Below, piece after piece: positions 1-6,198 of a DNA stretch of 10,543 nucleotides (within the stretch, counting starts at the first letter, position 1; every line of letters starts with the position of its first letter). The DNA comes from an uncultured Mycoplasma sp. (lineage in GTDB: Bacteria > Bacillota_I > Bacilli_A > RF39 > UBA660), in contig CANOGG010000020.1 in the NCBI GenBank assembly GCA_947565485.1, positions 1 to 10,543 on the forward strand, given 5' to 3'. The notes beneath the pieces are model-generated. The model saw only the letters and a list, made by a program, of their open reading frames with translations. It did not search any database and was not told where the DNA came from. A program made the position numbers and the translations under genes.

Positions 1-178
1 GTCCTGAAGGAGTAGGATTTTCCACTACTGGTGGTGTATTCGCTGGCGGTACCATTCCTATATTATTAAAAACTGGTGTCGTATCAAAGTTATTTATCGT
101 TGATGGAATATCGTAATTTACAGGAGCTACTGGTGGCAAATTAACTCCCCCACTTGGATTAACTGGACCAGTTTGCGT
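1..178 (-). pseudogene. Same-frame continuation of the Pro-rich gene beyond an in-frame TGA (runs off the window edge)
   Basis: Directly after the TGA at 181-179, the same minus-strand frame stays open for 59 codons to the window edge. It translates to a Pro/Asn/Val/Thr/Gly-rich stretch beginning TQTGPVNPSGG and ending near VVENPTPSG. The style matches the 144 residues before the TGA, with repeated PV, PP and NP pairs and no Cys, Trp, Lys, Arg or His. The only ATG near the TGA in another frame (GCATGAACG) gives seven codons before TAA, so it does not start a separate gene. I see this as the rest of one gene, either disrupted by a nonsense mutation or read through. It could also reflect a sequencing or assembly error. 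Any folded domain lies beyond the window. Confidence 0.7.
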
Positions 179-613
179 TCATGCCTCCCCACTTGGTCCT
201 GGCTGAACAGGAGTAGGTGATGCTACTGGCGCACTTGATAATTCTGTAGCCCCCACATTCACACTTTGTGCTTCACTTCCAGTATTCATAACTGGTGCTG
301 CAGGCGGTACTGGCATTTCTTGTGAAACACTTGGCGGTGTAACAGTTGAACCTGATACCGGCGCTGACATGCTAGGAACTGGGCTTGGCATAGTCGGACT
401 TACAACACCTGAATTTGAAATCTGACTTTCCATTCCCAAGCTTCCATCTAACTGTGCTGGTATATCATTACTTGACACACTCCCTAAATCTTGCGCTCCT
501 CCCATCACTGGTGGTACACTACTTCCCACTGCCTGGTTTAAATTGGAACTTTCTCCTCCCAAAGATATTGGCCCTATCCCCTCATTCTTATTCTCATTGT
601 TACTGTTATTCAT
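179..613 (-). CDS. Proline/serine/glycine-rich, probably disordered protein of unknown function, ending at an in-frame TGA
   Basis: I do not recognise this protein. The 144 residues start with a polar Asn-rich stretch (MNNSNNENKNEG), then a short IGPISLGGES motif, then about 110 residues dominated by Pro, Ser, Val, Gly, Ala and Met. There is one Lys and no Arg, His, Cys, Phe, Tyr or Trp, so a folded globular domain is very unlikely. There is no signal peptide or membrane segment. The ATG at 613 is supported by an AAGGGG ribosome site 8 bases upstream and by a promoter (669-641). The gene follows the terminator of the 1137-residue gene and so is its own transcription unit. It ends at TGA (181-179), but the frame continues open with the same composition to base 2, so this is probably the N-terminal part of a longer protein. 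Such regions often act as linkers in front of a folded or membrane domain; here that is inference. Confidence 0.7.
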   Translation of the reverse strand: MNNSNNENKNEGIGPISLGGESSNLNQAVGSSVPPVMGGAQDLGSVSSNDIPAQLDGSLGMESQISNSGVVSPTMPSPVPSMSAPVSGSTVTPPSVSQEMPVPPAAPVMNTGSEAQSVNVGATELSSAPVASPTPVQPGPSGEA

Positions 614-640
614 ACTTACAGCCCCTTTTATTATAAATAT

Positions 641-669
641 ATTATATCCTAAAGCACCACAAAATGCAA
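641..669 (-). promoter_or_regulatory. Sigma-A-type promoter of the Pro-rich gene
   Basis: The -35 box is TTGCAT (669-664), the spacer is 17 bases, and the -10 box is a perfect TATAAT (646-641). It lies just past the T-tract of the preceding terminator and about 28 bases upstream of the ATG at 613. A second TATAAT (635-630) has no usable -35 box. The -35 match is only 3 of 6, but the spacing and position are right. Confidence 0.6.
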
Positions 670-672
670 CCC

Positions 673-698
673 AAAAAGAAAAAGTCCCTTTGGACTTT
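673..698 (-). terminator. Rho-independent terminator of the 1137-residue protein gene
   Basis: On the minus strand a 7-bp perfect stem, AAAGTCC (698-692) with GGACTTT (687-681), encloses a 4-base AAAG loop. TT, C and TTTTT (680-673) follow. The left arm begins within the TAA stop codon of the 1137-residue gene (699-697), so the transcript ends almost as soon as translation does. This separates that gene from the Pro-rich gene. Confidence 0.85.
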
Positions 699-3600
699 AC
701 CTTGTAAAATTAGCTTCTAATCTATTATCATCTGTTAAGACAGCACCATATCTATTTCCCCTCTTACAGACATAAACATCAGAATATCCTGTTGTCCCCC
801 AACTTCTAAATGACATATAATCCATTACACTAGCTTTAAAATAGCAATAATCAATAACTGCTTGATAATTAATTGTGTTAGTTACACCTAAATATCTTCT
901 ATAACTAATTTCGGGATTAGTCGTATAATAAACTTCATATTGCCAACTTCTTGTTACTTGCGCATAAAGTGATAAATACCTCTTACCATTATCAGTCCAT
1001 TGTTTACTATGTAACCTATTATCAATTGAATTAATCGTCCAATAAGTATCGTCATAACTAACTGAAGTCTCTGCTTGCGTTACTGCTTGCACGACATCAA
1101 ACTGATTAGCACTTAAACCTTCACGCTCTAAAATAACCCTTAACATTTCCACATTTATTGCTTCTCTATATTCCTTTATTTCTGCTGCATAATCACTTGC
1201 CATACGACCATAACTTATGTCGTTAAAATCTGAATAACTTATATTATACTTACTTAAAACAAATTGTATTTTATCATCAAGTCCTAAACTATAAAAATCA
1301 GCATTAAGTAACTCTGAATACTTAGGCGCACTATTTACAATTCTATTCAAAGCTGAATCTACATCTTTTTTTGGCGCTGAATTAGCAAGCGCTATCAATT
1401 CCTCAGTTCTCTTCTGCTCTAAAGCTTCTGCTCTTCTTTTTTCTTCTGCTTCTCTCTCCATTTTTTTTCTTAAAAGTGCCTCTTCCATTTCCTGCGCTTC
1501 CCGTATATTCTGCTTTTCATGTTCGCATATTTCTTTATATTTCGAACTATAAATATCCAATAAATTTATTTTTTCCCGTCTCATCCCTAAATTAACTTCA
1601 ATTTGAAGATTTGTCGGAACTGGTATATCTGGCTGAAATCTCTCTAAAGCACTTAATGGTACACCCATTATTCTATTAAATTTGTTATAAGTATGAATAT
1701 CAATATCTTCAAATACAACTTTCCTCTTATCATCATCAAGTCCATCTTTAATCTCTTCTCTGCCATCATTATATGTACTAAAAAGTATTGTCGCCGCTAT
1801 CGCAAGTCCTGCTACCCCACTAACAATAGGTAGTAATCTCTTCGGTTTCTGCTTTTTCTTCTTCTCTAAAACTGCCAATTTATTTTCTGTTAACTTCGCA
1901 TCTATTGCATTATAAAATCTTAAATCTTTTATTTTAATTTTAAGACTACCAACATCAATTAAATCTTCATCAAACTCTCTTGCATTCTCTAAAATTGCCA
2001 GTTTTGCTCTCAAATTCTCATATCTCTCGGCATTTACTGTTTGAACAATTTTTTTATCTGAAGTAAAGCTAACTGAATCTGCCCAATTTACTTTCTGCAT
2101 TGACTCAAGTTCTCTTAAAATTTCTTTGATAGCCCCAAGATTCTCGGCGACTATCTCTCCTCTATTCGGCCTAGCATATTCTCTTTTCTCTGTAGTCACT
2201 GGAATATCTTTATGAACTTCCAAAACTTTATCATCATCATTTTCTTCTAAAGCTTTCTTATCTTCGAGTTTAACTTCCCCATCAATTATTAAATCATCAT
2301 GAGCTTCCAAGTCGCTTGCCCTATTTTCTAAAGTAATACCTAAAATACTATTTATTCTCTCCCACGATAACTCTTCTGCTGCCTCCTGCTTTTCAACTTC
2401 TCTAAAAGGAACATCAATAACTGGTTCTTCTTTCTGATATAAACTTAAAAGTTCTTCATATATCGGTGCTAAATCATCTTTCTCACCTAAATAACTCTTC
2501 ACAACTTGCTTAACTGCCAATCTCTTAATTACACAAATAACTTCTTCTTTATCTTCTTTTTGAACCCAAATATTCCCAATCTGAACAACATCTTCACTAT
2601 TTTGAGCATCAAGCAAACATCTCGCCAAAACACCTAACAAATTAAGTTCTTCCTGAGCATCAGCATCCAATATTAAGCCATTATTTAAACCATAACTCTT
2701 ATACTTACTTAATTCCTCAATATTTCCCACAAGTACATTTAACATTTCTTGATTAAGATTATTATTAACAATCCTTATCTCTTGTACTTCATTTTCCTTT
2801 TCAAGACTATTTAACTCTGCCTCAATCTCTTGATAACGCCAGCAAACATTTCTATCAACTAACACTTCTGATATTTCTTCCTTATTAATGGACGCTATCG
2901 CCGAAACTAAATAACCAAGTTGTTCCTCAAGTAATTGATATTTCTCAAAATCACTCTCTAAAACTACTCCATTACTTGCAAGTACTGAAGTCCCATCATT
3001 AGCCGCCTTATTTATTAAAGAAAGCATCTGACTCTTAATCTCGGTAATCTTACTCTCATTTTGCTCCAGTTTAGGTATTCTATCACTAAAATATTTAATT
3101 TCACTAACTAATTTTTGAAATTCTAAAACTTTATCCTGATGATAACCTGCAATACCCCAAACATCAACTAAATCTGTTACCTGTTCTCTAAGCATCAAAA
3201 TTAAAGTAATAATTTTATTACACTCTAAAACCTCAGAATTAGGAACTATCCAAGACTTACCATCAATCGCTATTGTCTTATCTACCAAACGTCCCACATA
3301 TTCTTCATAATTTCCTGCTCTAAGCGCCATTTTTTCAATATAACGAACTAATTCTTTAATAAGAGTTTTATTCTGTTCTAATAGTTCTCGCGTTACAATA
3401 TCTTTTTTTCGCTCAGGAATTTCTTTATCTCTAAAAAGTTTCGTCCTTGATGAGAGAATAATCAATGAATCAACATCACTTTCTCTACCATATGCCAAAT
3501 TACCTATCGCTTTTAACTCATTTTGACTATAATTAGCCTCTTTTAAAATATCCCTAATCTTTAATAATAATTCGTATTCTTCTATATCTCCTGCTAAAAC

Positions 3601-4110
3601 TTTATTACCATCACTCGTATTTACTCCCGGTCGATGCGCATTTTTCCTCTTTAGAGAAAGCCTAATAAGTTCATTTCCAATTACATTTATAACTCTGTTA
3701 TTAAACTCTTTTTCTTTCTGATACTTATCTACTTTAGGTGGGTTTACTACTCCTATATAATCAGTCTTTGGTTTAGAAAGTTTACTAACCTTTTTACTTT
3801 TCTTCGCATAACTATCTTTATACTTATCTTGCTTTTCATTAACTTTAATTTTACTTACAATGGTGTCATAGACAATCTTAGCATAATCAACGCCCTCTAA
3901 CATATCATCCGACAATCCAAGTGTAAAATCTTTATCTTTGATATAATATATAGCTGCTAAATGGTCAAATTGTTCTATTCTGTTACTCTTAACTCTAACC
4001 ACTGAATCACGAACAGGCGCCAATTCATTACTTTTGGTCTCTTCTAAATCAAGTGCCTCTTCTATTATAAGTAATAAAGTTTCTTCTAAGTATTTGATAT
4101 CAAAGTTCAT
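697..4110 (-). CDS. Large single-pass membrane protein (1137 aa) with coiled coil and putative SleB-like C-terminal cell-wall hydrolase domain
   Basis: I do not recognise the whole protein. Residues 1-750 are hydrophilic, highly charged and mostly helical in appearance, with an acidic linker around 600-630. A basic cluster (KKKKQKPKR, 750-758) precedes one hydrophobic segment (about 759-779), followed by acidic residues. By the positive-inside rule the N-terminus is cytoplasmic and the C-terminus outside. Residues about 855-905 form a Glu/Lys/Arg-rich coiled coil. Residues about 1001-1137 resemble SleB/CwlJ-type hydrolases: a Glu (E1014) in QAETSVSYDD, then a helix ending in a conserved-looking IDNR (1029-1032), then Gln-, Tyr- and Gly-rich segments, SFRSWGT and GNRYG. 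E1014 would be the catalytic acid. The SleB match is by eye and tentative. The gene has its own promoter and an AAGGGGG ribosome site 7 bases before ATG, and ends at a terminator. The likely role is wall remodelling or anchoring linked to a cytoplasmic module (inference). Confidence 0.75.
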   Translation of the reverse strand: MNFDIKYLEETLLLIIEEALDLEETKSNELAPVRDSVVRVKSNRIEQFDHLAAIYYIKDKDFTLGLSDDMLEGVDYAKIVYDTIVSKIKVNEKQDKYKDSYAKKSKKVSKLSKPKTDYIGVVNPPKVDKYQKEKEFNNRVINVIGNELIRLSLKRKNAHRPGVNTSDGNKVLAGDIEEYELLLKIRDILKEANYSQNELKAIGNLAYGRESDVDSLIILSSRTKLFRDKEIPERKKDIVTRELLEQNKTLIKELVRYIEKMALRAGNYEEYVGRLVDKTIAIDGKSWIVPNSEVLECNKIITLILMLREQVTDLVDVWGIAGYHQDKVLEFQKLVSEIKYFSDRIPKLEQNESKITEIKSQMLSLINKAANDGTSVLASNGVVLESDFEKYQLLEEQLGYLVSAIASINKEEISEVLVDRNVCWRYQEIEAELNSLEKENEVQEIRIVNNNLNQEMLNVLVGNIEELSKYKSYGLNNGLILDADAQEELNLLGVLARCLLDAQNSEDVVQIGNIWVQKEDKEEVICVIKRLAVKQVVKSYLGEKDDLAPIYEELLSLYQKEEPVIDVPFREVEKQEAAEELSWERINSILGITLENRASDLEAHDDLIIDGEVKLEDKKALEENDDDKVLEVHKDIPVTTEKREYARPNRGEIVAENLGAIKEILRELESMQKVNWADSVSFTSDKKIVQTVNAERYENLRAKLAILENAREFDEDLIDVGSLKIKIKDLRFYNAIDAKLTENKLAVLEKKKKQKPKRLLPIVSGVAGLAIAATILFSTYNDGREEIKDGLDDDKRKVVFEDIDIHTYNKFNRIMGVPLSALERFQPDIPVPTNLQIEVNLGMRREKINLLDIYSSKYKEICEHEKQNIREAQEMEEALLRKKMEREAEEKRRAEALEQKRTEELIALANSAPKKDVDSALNRIVNSAPKYSELLNADFYSLGLDDKIQFVLSKYNISYSDFNDISYGRMASDYAAEIKEYREAINVEMLRVILEREGLSANQFDVVQAVTQAETSVSYDDTYWTINSIDNRLHSKQWTDNGKRYLSLYAQVTRSWQYEVYYTTNPEISYRRYLGVTNTINYQAVIDYCYFKASVMDYMSFRSWGTTGYSDVYVCKRGNRYGAVLTDDNRLEANFTR

Positions 4111-4117
4111 AAAAAAA

Positions 4118-4124
4118 CCCCCTT
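4118..4124 (-). promoter_or_regulatory. Ribosome binding site of the 1137-residue protein gene
   Basis: AAGGGGG lies 7 bases (all T) before the ATG at 4110. It fixes the start, since no other in-frame ATG nearby has a comparable site. It is a G-run variant of AGGAGG, like the AAGGGG site of the Pro-rich gene. Confidence 0.65.
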
Positions 4125-4145
4125 CTTGTTTACATACTGAAACTT

Positions 4146-4174
4146 ATTCTAGCATAGTTATTTTAAAAAGTCAA
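4146..4174 (-). promoter_or_regulatory. Strong sigma-A-type promoter of the 1137-residue protein gene
   Basis: The -35 box is TTGACT (4174-4169, 5 of 6 matches), the spacer is 17 bases, and the -10 box is TAGAAT (4151-4146, 5 of 6). TGC just before the -10 box makes it an extended -10. It is the best consensus promoter in the window. It indicates that this gene is transcribed independently of the CHC2 gene upstream, with a leader of about 30 bases. Confidence 0.8.
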
Positions 4175-4232
4175 AACTTTTTTCACCAAAAAAAGAAAAA
4201 AGAACCAATCTTCCACTTGCCCTCTATTTTCC

Positions 4233-5246
4233 TCATTTCTTTCGCTTTCGTCTCATATCCTCTTCTATCTTCAAAGCCTGCTTTTCATCTATGGTATATT
4301 GCTTCTCTTTAAGCTTAATACCTAAATCTTGTACCTCACCTCGTCTAACTCGCGCAATCTGCTCCAATAAATTATATCTTACTCGTATATCTTTTTCACT
4401 AACTTTTGAAGCCTTACTATAAACATCGCTTAAAAAATCATAAAAATCATCACTCACTAAAACTTCTTGATACTTCCGAACTAACTCTTGATTAACCTCC
4501 ACTACCCGGGGTATTTTAATCATATAAATATTAGCAAGCAAAGTAAAAGCTTCCCCAAAAGTCAAATTCTCTTTTCGCTCTAAATAATTAAGCTGATTCC
4601 CCTTTACCCCACATCCAAAACAGTTAAAAAAATTCTTCGTCATAGAAACCCGCATTGATGGGGAATTCTCCACATGAAAATGACACCTAAAATATTTCAT
4701 CAAACTATAATCATTCTTAATTAACCCATCGCCATTAGTATAAGCCAAATGTATTAAACTTGTCCTATTTAACACTTTCCTTATATCATCAATTTCAAAC
4801 GAACAAGCTTGAACTTTTTGAAGCAAGCTAAAAAATCTCTCATAACTAAATTTAACTTGGCGAAATAAACTCATCTTTTTCTCTAAAACTTTTCTTATAT
4901 TAGCTAAAACTTCTCTCTCATCTTCCTTTAAAAAAAGGTCTAACTCTAAAAGTCCAGCCAAAATTTCCTTAATATCCTCATAACTAACTCTTAAAATTCG
5001 AAAATCTTCTTCATTCTTAAATCCCTCTATCTTAAATTTATTCCAATAATCTCCTAACAATTCTTTATAACTCTTAATTCTTACATCATAAACACTAGTA
5101 ACATAAAATACACCTTGCCTAAACTCACCCTTAATCCGGTAATGATAATAAAACTTTTTACAAAATAATTCTTCTAACCTTTTCTTCATTATCGGACTAT
5201 CTGCGACCATCATCATTTCATAAATTTTTTTTAACTCTAAGTCCAT
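4233..5246 (-). CDS. CHC2 zinc-finger protein (DnaG-type zinc-binding domain without Toprim)
   Basis: Residues about 150-245 match the N-terminal zinc-binding domain of bacterial primase DnaG. A helix (DIRKVLNRTSLIHLAY) precedes the zinc ribbon: C188 and H191 in RCHFHVENSPSMRV, then C209 and C212 in NFFNCFGCGVKGNQ. LTFGEAFTLLANIYMIKIP follows, like the DnaG segment with EA and LA after the ribbon. All four zinc ligands are present. In DnaG this domain is at the extreme N-terminus and is followed by Toprim and helicase-binding domains. Here about 150 helical, charged residues precede it, only about 90 lysine-rich residues follow, and there is no Toprim. It therefore cannot be a complete primase. 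It may bind single-stranded DNA or RNA or assist a replication protein (inference). The ATG at 5246 has an AGGAGG site 9 bases upstream and its own promoter. It ends with TGA, backed by an in-frame TAG three codons later. Confidence 0.85.
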   Translation of the reverse strand: MDLELKKIYEMMMVADSPIMKKRLEELFCKKFYYHYRIKGEFRQGVFYVTSVYDVRIKSYKELLGDYWNKFKIEGFKNEEDFRILRVSYEDIKEILAGLLELDLFLKEDEREVLANIRKVLEKKMSLFRQVKFSYERFFSLLQKVQACSFEIDDIRKVLNRTSLIHLAYTNGDGLIKNDYSLMKYFRCHFHVENSPSMRVSMTKNFFNCFGCGVKGNQLNYLERKENLTFGEAFTLLANIYMIKIPRVVEVNQELVRKYQEVLVSDDFYDFLSDVYSKASKVSEKDIRVRYNLLEQIARVRRGEVQDLGIKLKEKQYTIDEKQALKIEEDMRRKRKK

Positions 5247-5255
5247 CTACCAAGA

Positions 5256-5261
5256 CCTCCT
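5256..5261 (-). promoter_or_regulatory. Ribosome binding site of the CHC2 zinc-finger gene
   Basis: A perfect AGGAGG lies 9 bases before the ATG at 5246. It is the only full-consensus Shine-Dalgarno site in the window and settles the start. Confidence 0.8.
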
Positions 5262-5273
5262 AAAACTTCTCTA

Positions 5274-5302
5274 ATTATATCTCAAATAAACCCAAGACAC
5301 AA
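5274..5302 (-). promoter_or_regulatory. Probable promoter of the CHC2 zinc-finger gene
   Basis: The -35 box is TTGTGT (5302-5297, 3 of 6 matches), the spacer is 17 bases, and the -10 box is a perfect TATAAT (5279-5274). The predicted transcript start is about 20 bases before the start codon, leaving just enough room for the AGGAGG site. The weak -35 box lowers certainty. Confidence 0.55.
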
Positions 5303-5303
5303 G

Positions 5304-5338
5304 AAAAAAAGCCTTAATCTTCTTTCTTAACGCTTTTT
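5304..5338 (-). terminator. Weak possible terminator after the YihY-family gene
   Basis: On the minus strand AAAAAGC (5338-5332) can pair with GCTTTTT (5312-5306) around a 19-base loop that contains the stop codon, and the right arm ends in a run of seven T. The stem has only two G-C pairs and the loop is long, so termination here is uncertain. Its position between the operon and the next promoter fits. Confidence 0.3.
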
Positions 5339-6198
5339 CCTTTTTCCTTTTCATCACTAGTTACAATCTCTAACTTTGCTGTCTTCTCCAAAGTTATAAC
5401 CTCTTCTCGGTAATTTAAAGCAAGTCCAATTGTAAAAACATACGAAAGTAAATAAAACCAAATCATGAGAACTACTATTCCCGCCAAATTCCCATAAAGC
5501 CTATCATAACTAGCAAAATTAGTCGCATATAAAGAATAGACATACGTCATAATAATAAAACCTACAGTCGTAAACACAGCCCCCGTATTAACATCTTTAC
5601 TTGGTATCTTCTTATCCGGAGCCATTGTAAATATTATCTTAATAAACAAAAATATAATAAACCACGAAATAGGCCCTTTAAGTACACTAATTAAAAGTGT
5701 AATATTCGTTATTATCTTTGCACTAATATCCATAATCTGTAACATCTCAATTATCTTATTACCAAAAACTCCAAATATCAACAAGAAAACAAAAAGAAGA
5801 ATAATAAACAAAGTCATAATCAGGGCTTTTATTCTTCTAGTAATAAAATTTGCATTCTTAATCCCATACACTGTATTTGAACTAACTATAATGGACGCAG
5901 CCCCATTACTCGCAATGAAATATGCTACAACCAAAGTAAATACAAAATTAAAATTCATCTCTACCGTATTTATTCCAAAGAGCAAATTAGCAAACTCCGA
6001 ACTAAAAGCATGCGCAACAAAATCCGTGAGAAAATTCAAATCAAAATGTAAAGCCGCAGCAATATAAGTTAAAATCGTAATTGTCGGTACAATTGATAAA
6101 ACAAAAGAAAAAGCCAGATTACCAGGTAGAATCTTCATTTCTGTTCTTGTAATAGTCTTAAAAAAGTTTTTAACCCCCCTTTTTAATCTATCACCCAT
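5314..6198 (-). CDS. YihY/BrkB-family multi-pass membrane protein
   Basis: This belongs to the YihY/virulence factor BrkB family, inner-membrane proteins once misnamed ribonuclease BN, whose molecular role is unsettled. With the start at 6198 it has 294 residues, normal for the family, and six membrane segments (about 27-50, 82-104, 123-147, 160-192, 205-227, 236-262). Family signatures are visible: LAFSFVLSIVPTITIL in the first segment, NTVYGI after the second, APDKKIPSKDVNTGAVF before the fifth, and YDRLYGNLAGIVVLMIWFYL leading into the sixth. A charged tail of about 30 residues follows. I prefer the ATG at 6198: it overlaps the upstream gene's TGA as ATGGGTGA, typical of translational coupling, and puts the family core near the N-terminus. 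An in-frame ATG at 6228 would add ten mostly basic residues (MRKRKNRRRV) and make a 38-base overlap. It is the last gene of the three-gene operon. Confidence 0.92.
   Translation of the reverse strand: MGDRLKRGVKNFFKTITRTEMKILPGNLAFSFVLSIVPTITILTYIAAALHFDLNFLTDFVAHAFSSEFANLLFGINTVEMNFNFVFTLVVAYFIASNGAASIIVSSNTVYGIKNANFITRRIKALIMTLFIILLFVFLLIFGVFGNKIIEMLQIMDISAKIITNITLLISVLKGPISWFIIFLFIKIIFTMAPDKKIPSKDVNTGAVFTTVGFIIMTYVYSLYATNFASYDRLYGNLAGIVVLMIWFYLLSYVFTIGLALNYREEVITLEKTAKLEIVTSDEKEKGKSVKKED

Noticed and set aside
161..181. Selenocysteine insertion at the in-frame TGA, with the downstream GGTC-containing hairpin as a SECIS element
   Set aside because: The stem is only 5 bp, closer to the TGA than in known bacterial elements, and the protein is a disordered Pro-rich chain with no redox motif.
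415..636. Plus-strand open frame opposite the Pro-rich gene
   Set aside because: It is antisense to the biased Pro-rich gene, rich in Leu/His/Tyr, lacks a convincing ribosome site and runs over that gene's promoter region.
4165..4195. Two overlapping A/T hairpins after the CHC2 gene (4195-4177 and 4182-4165) as a terminator or attenuator
   Set aside because: Each stem is 7 bp with only one G-C pair, they share a strand, and the -35 box of the next promoter lies inside. They are too weak to call in such AT-rich DNA.
4034..4312. Plus-strand open frame of 92 codons across the CHC2/1137 junction
   Set aside because: It overlaps the ends of two well-supported minus-strand genes and the strong promoter between them, and is a low-complexity Ser/Lys/Phe product.
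1..5246. An integrated phage or conjugative element
   Set aside because: No integrase, relaxase, transposase, terminal repeats or attachment site is visible; the CHC2 and wall-hydrolase-like proteins alone are not enough.
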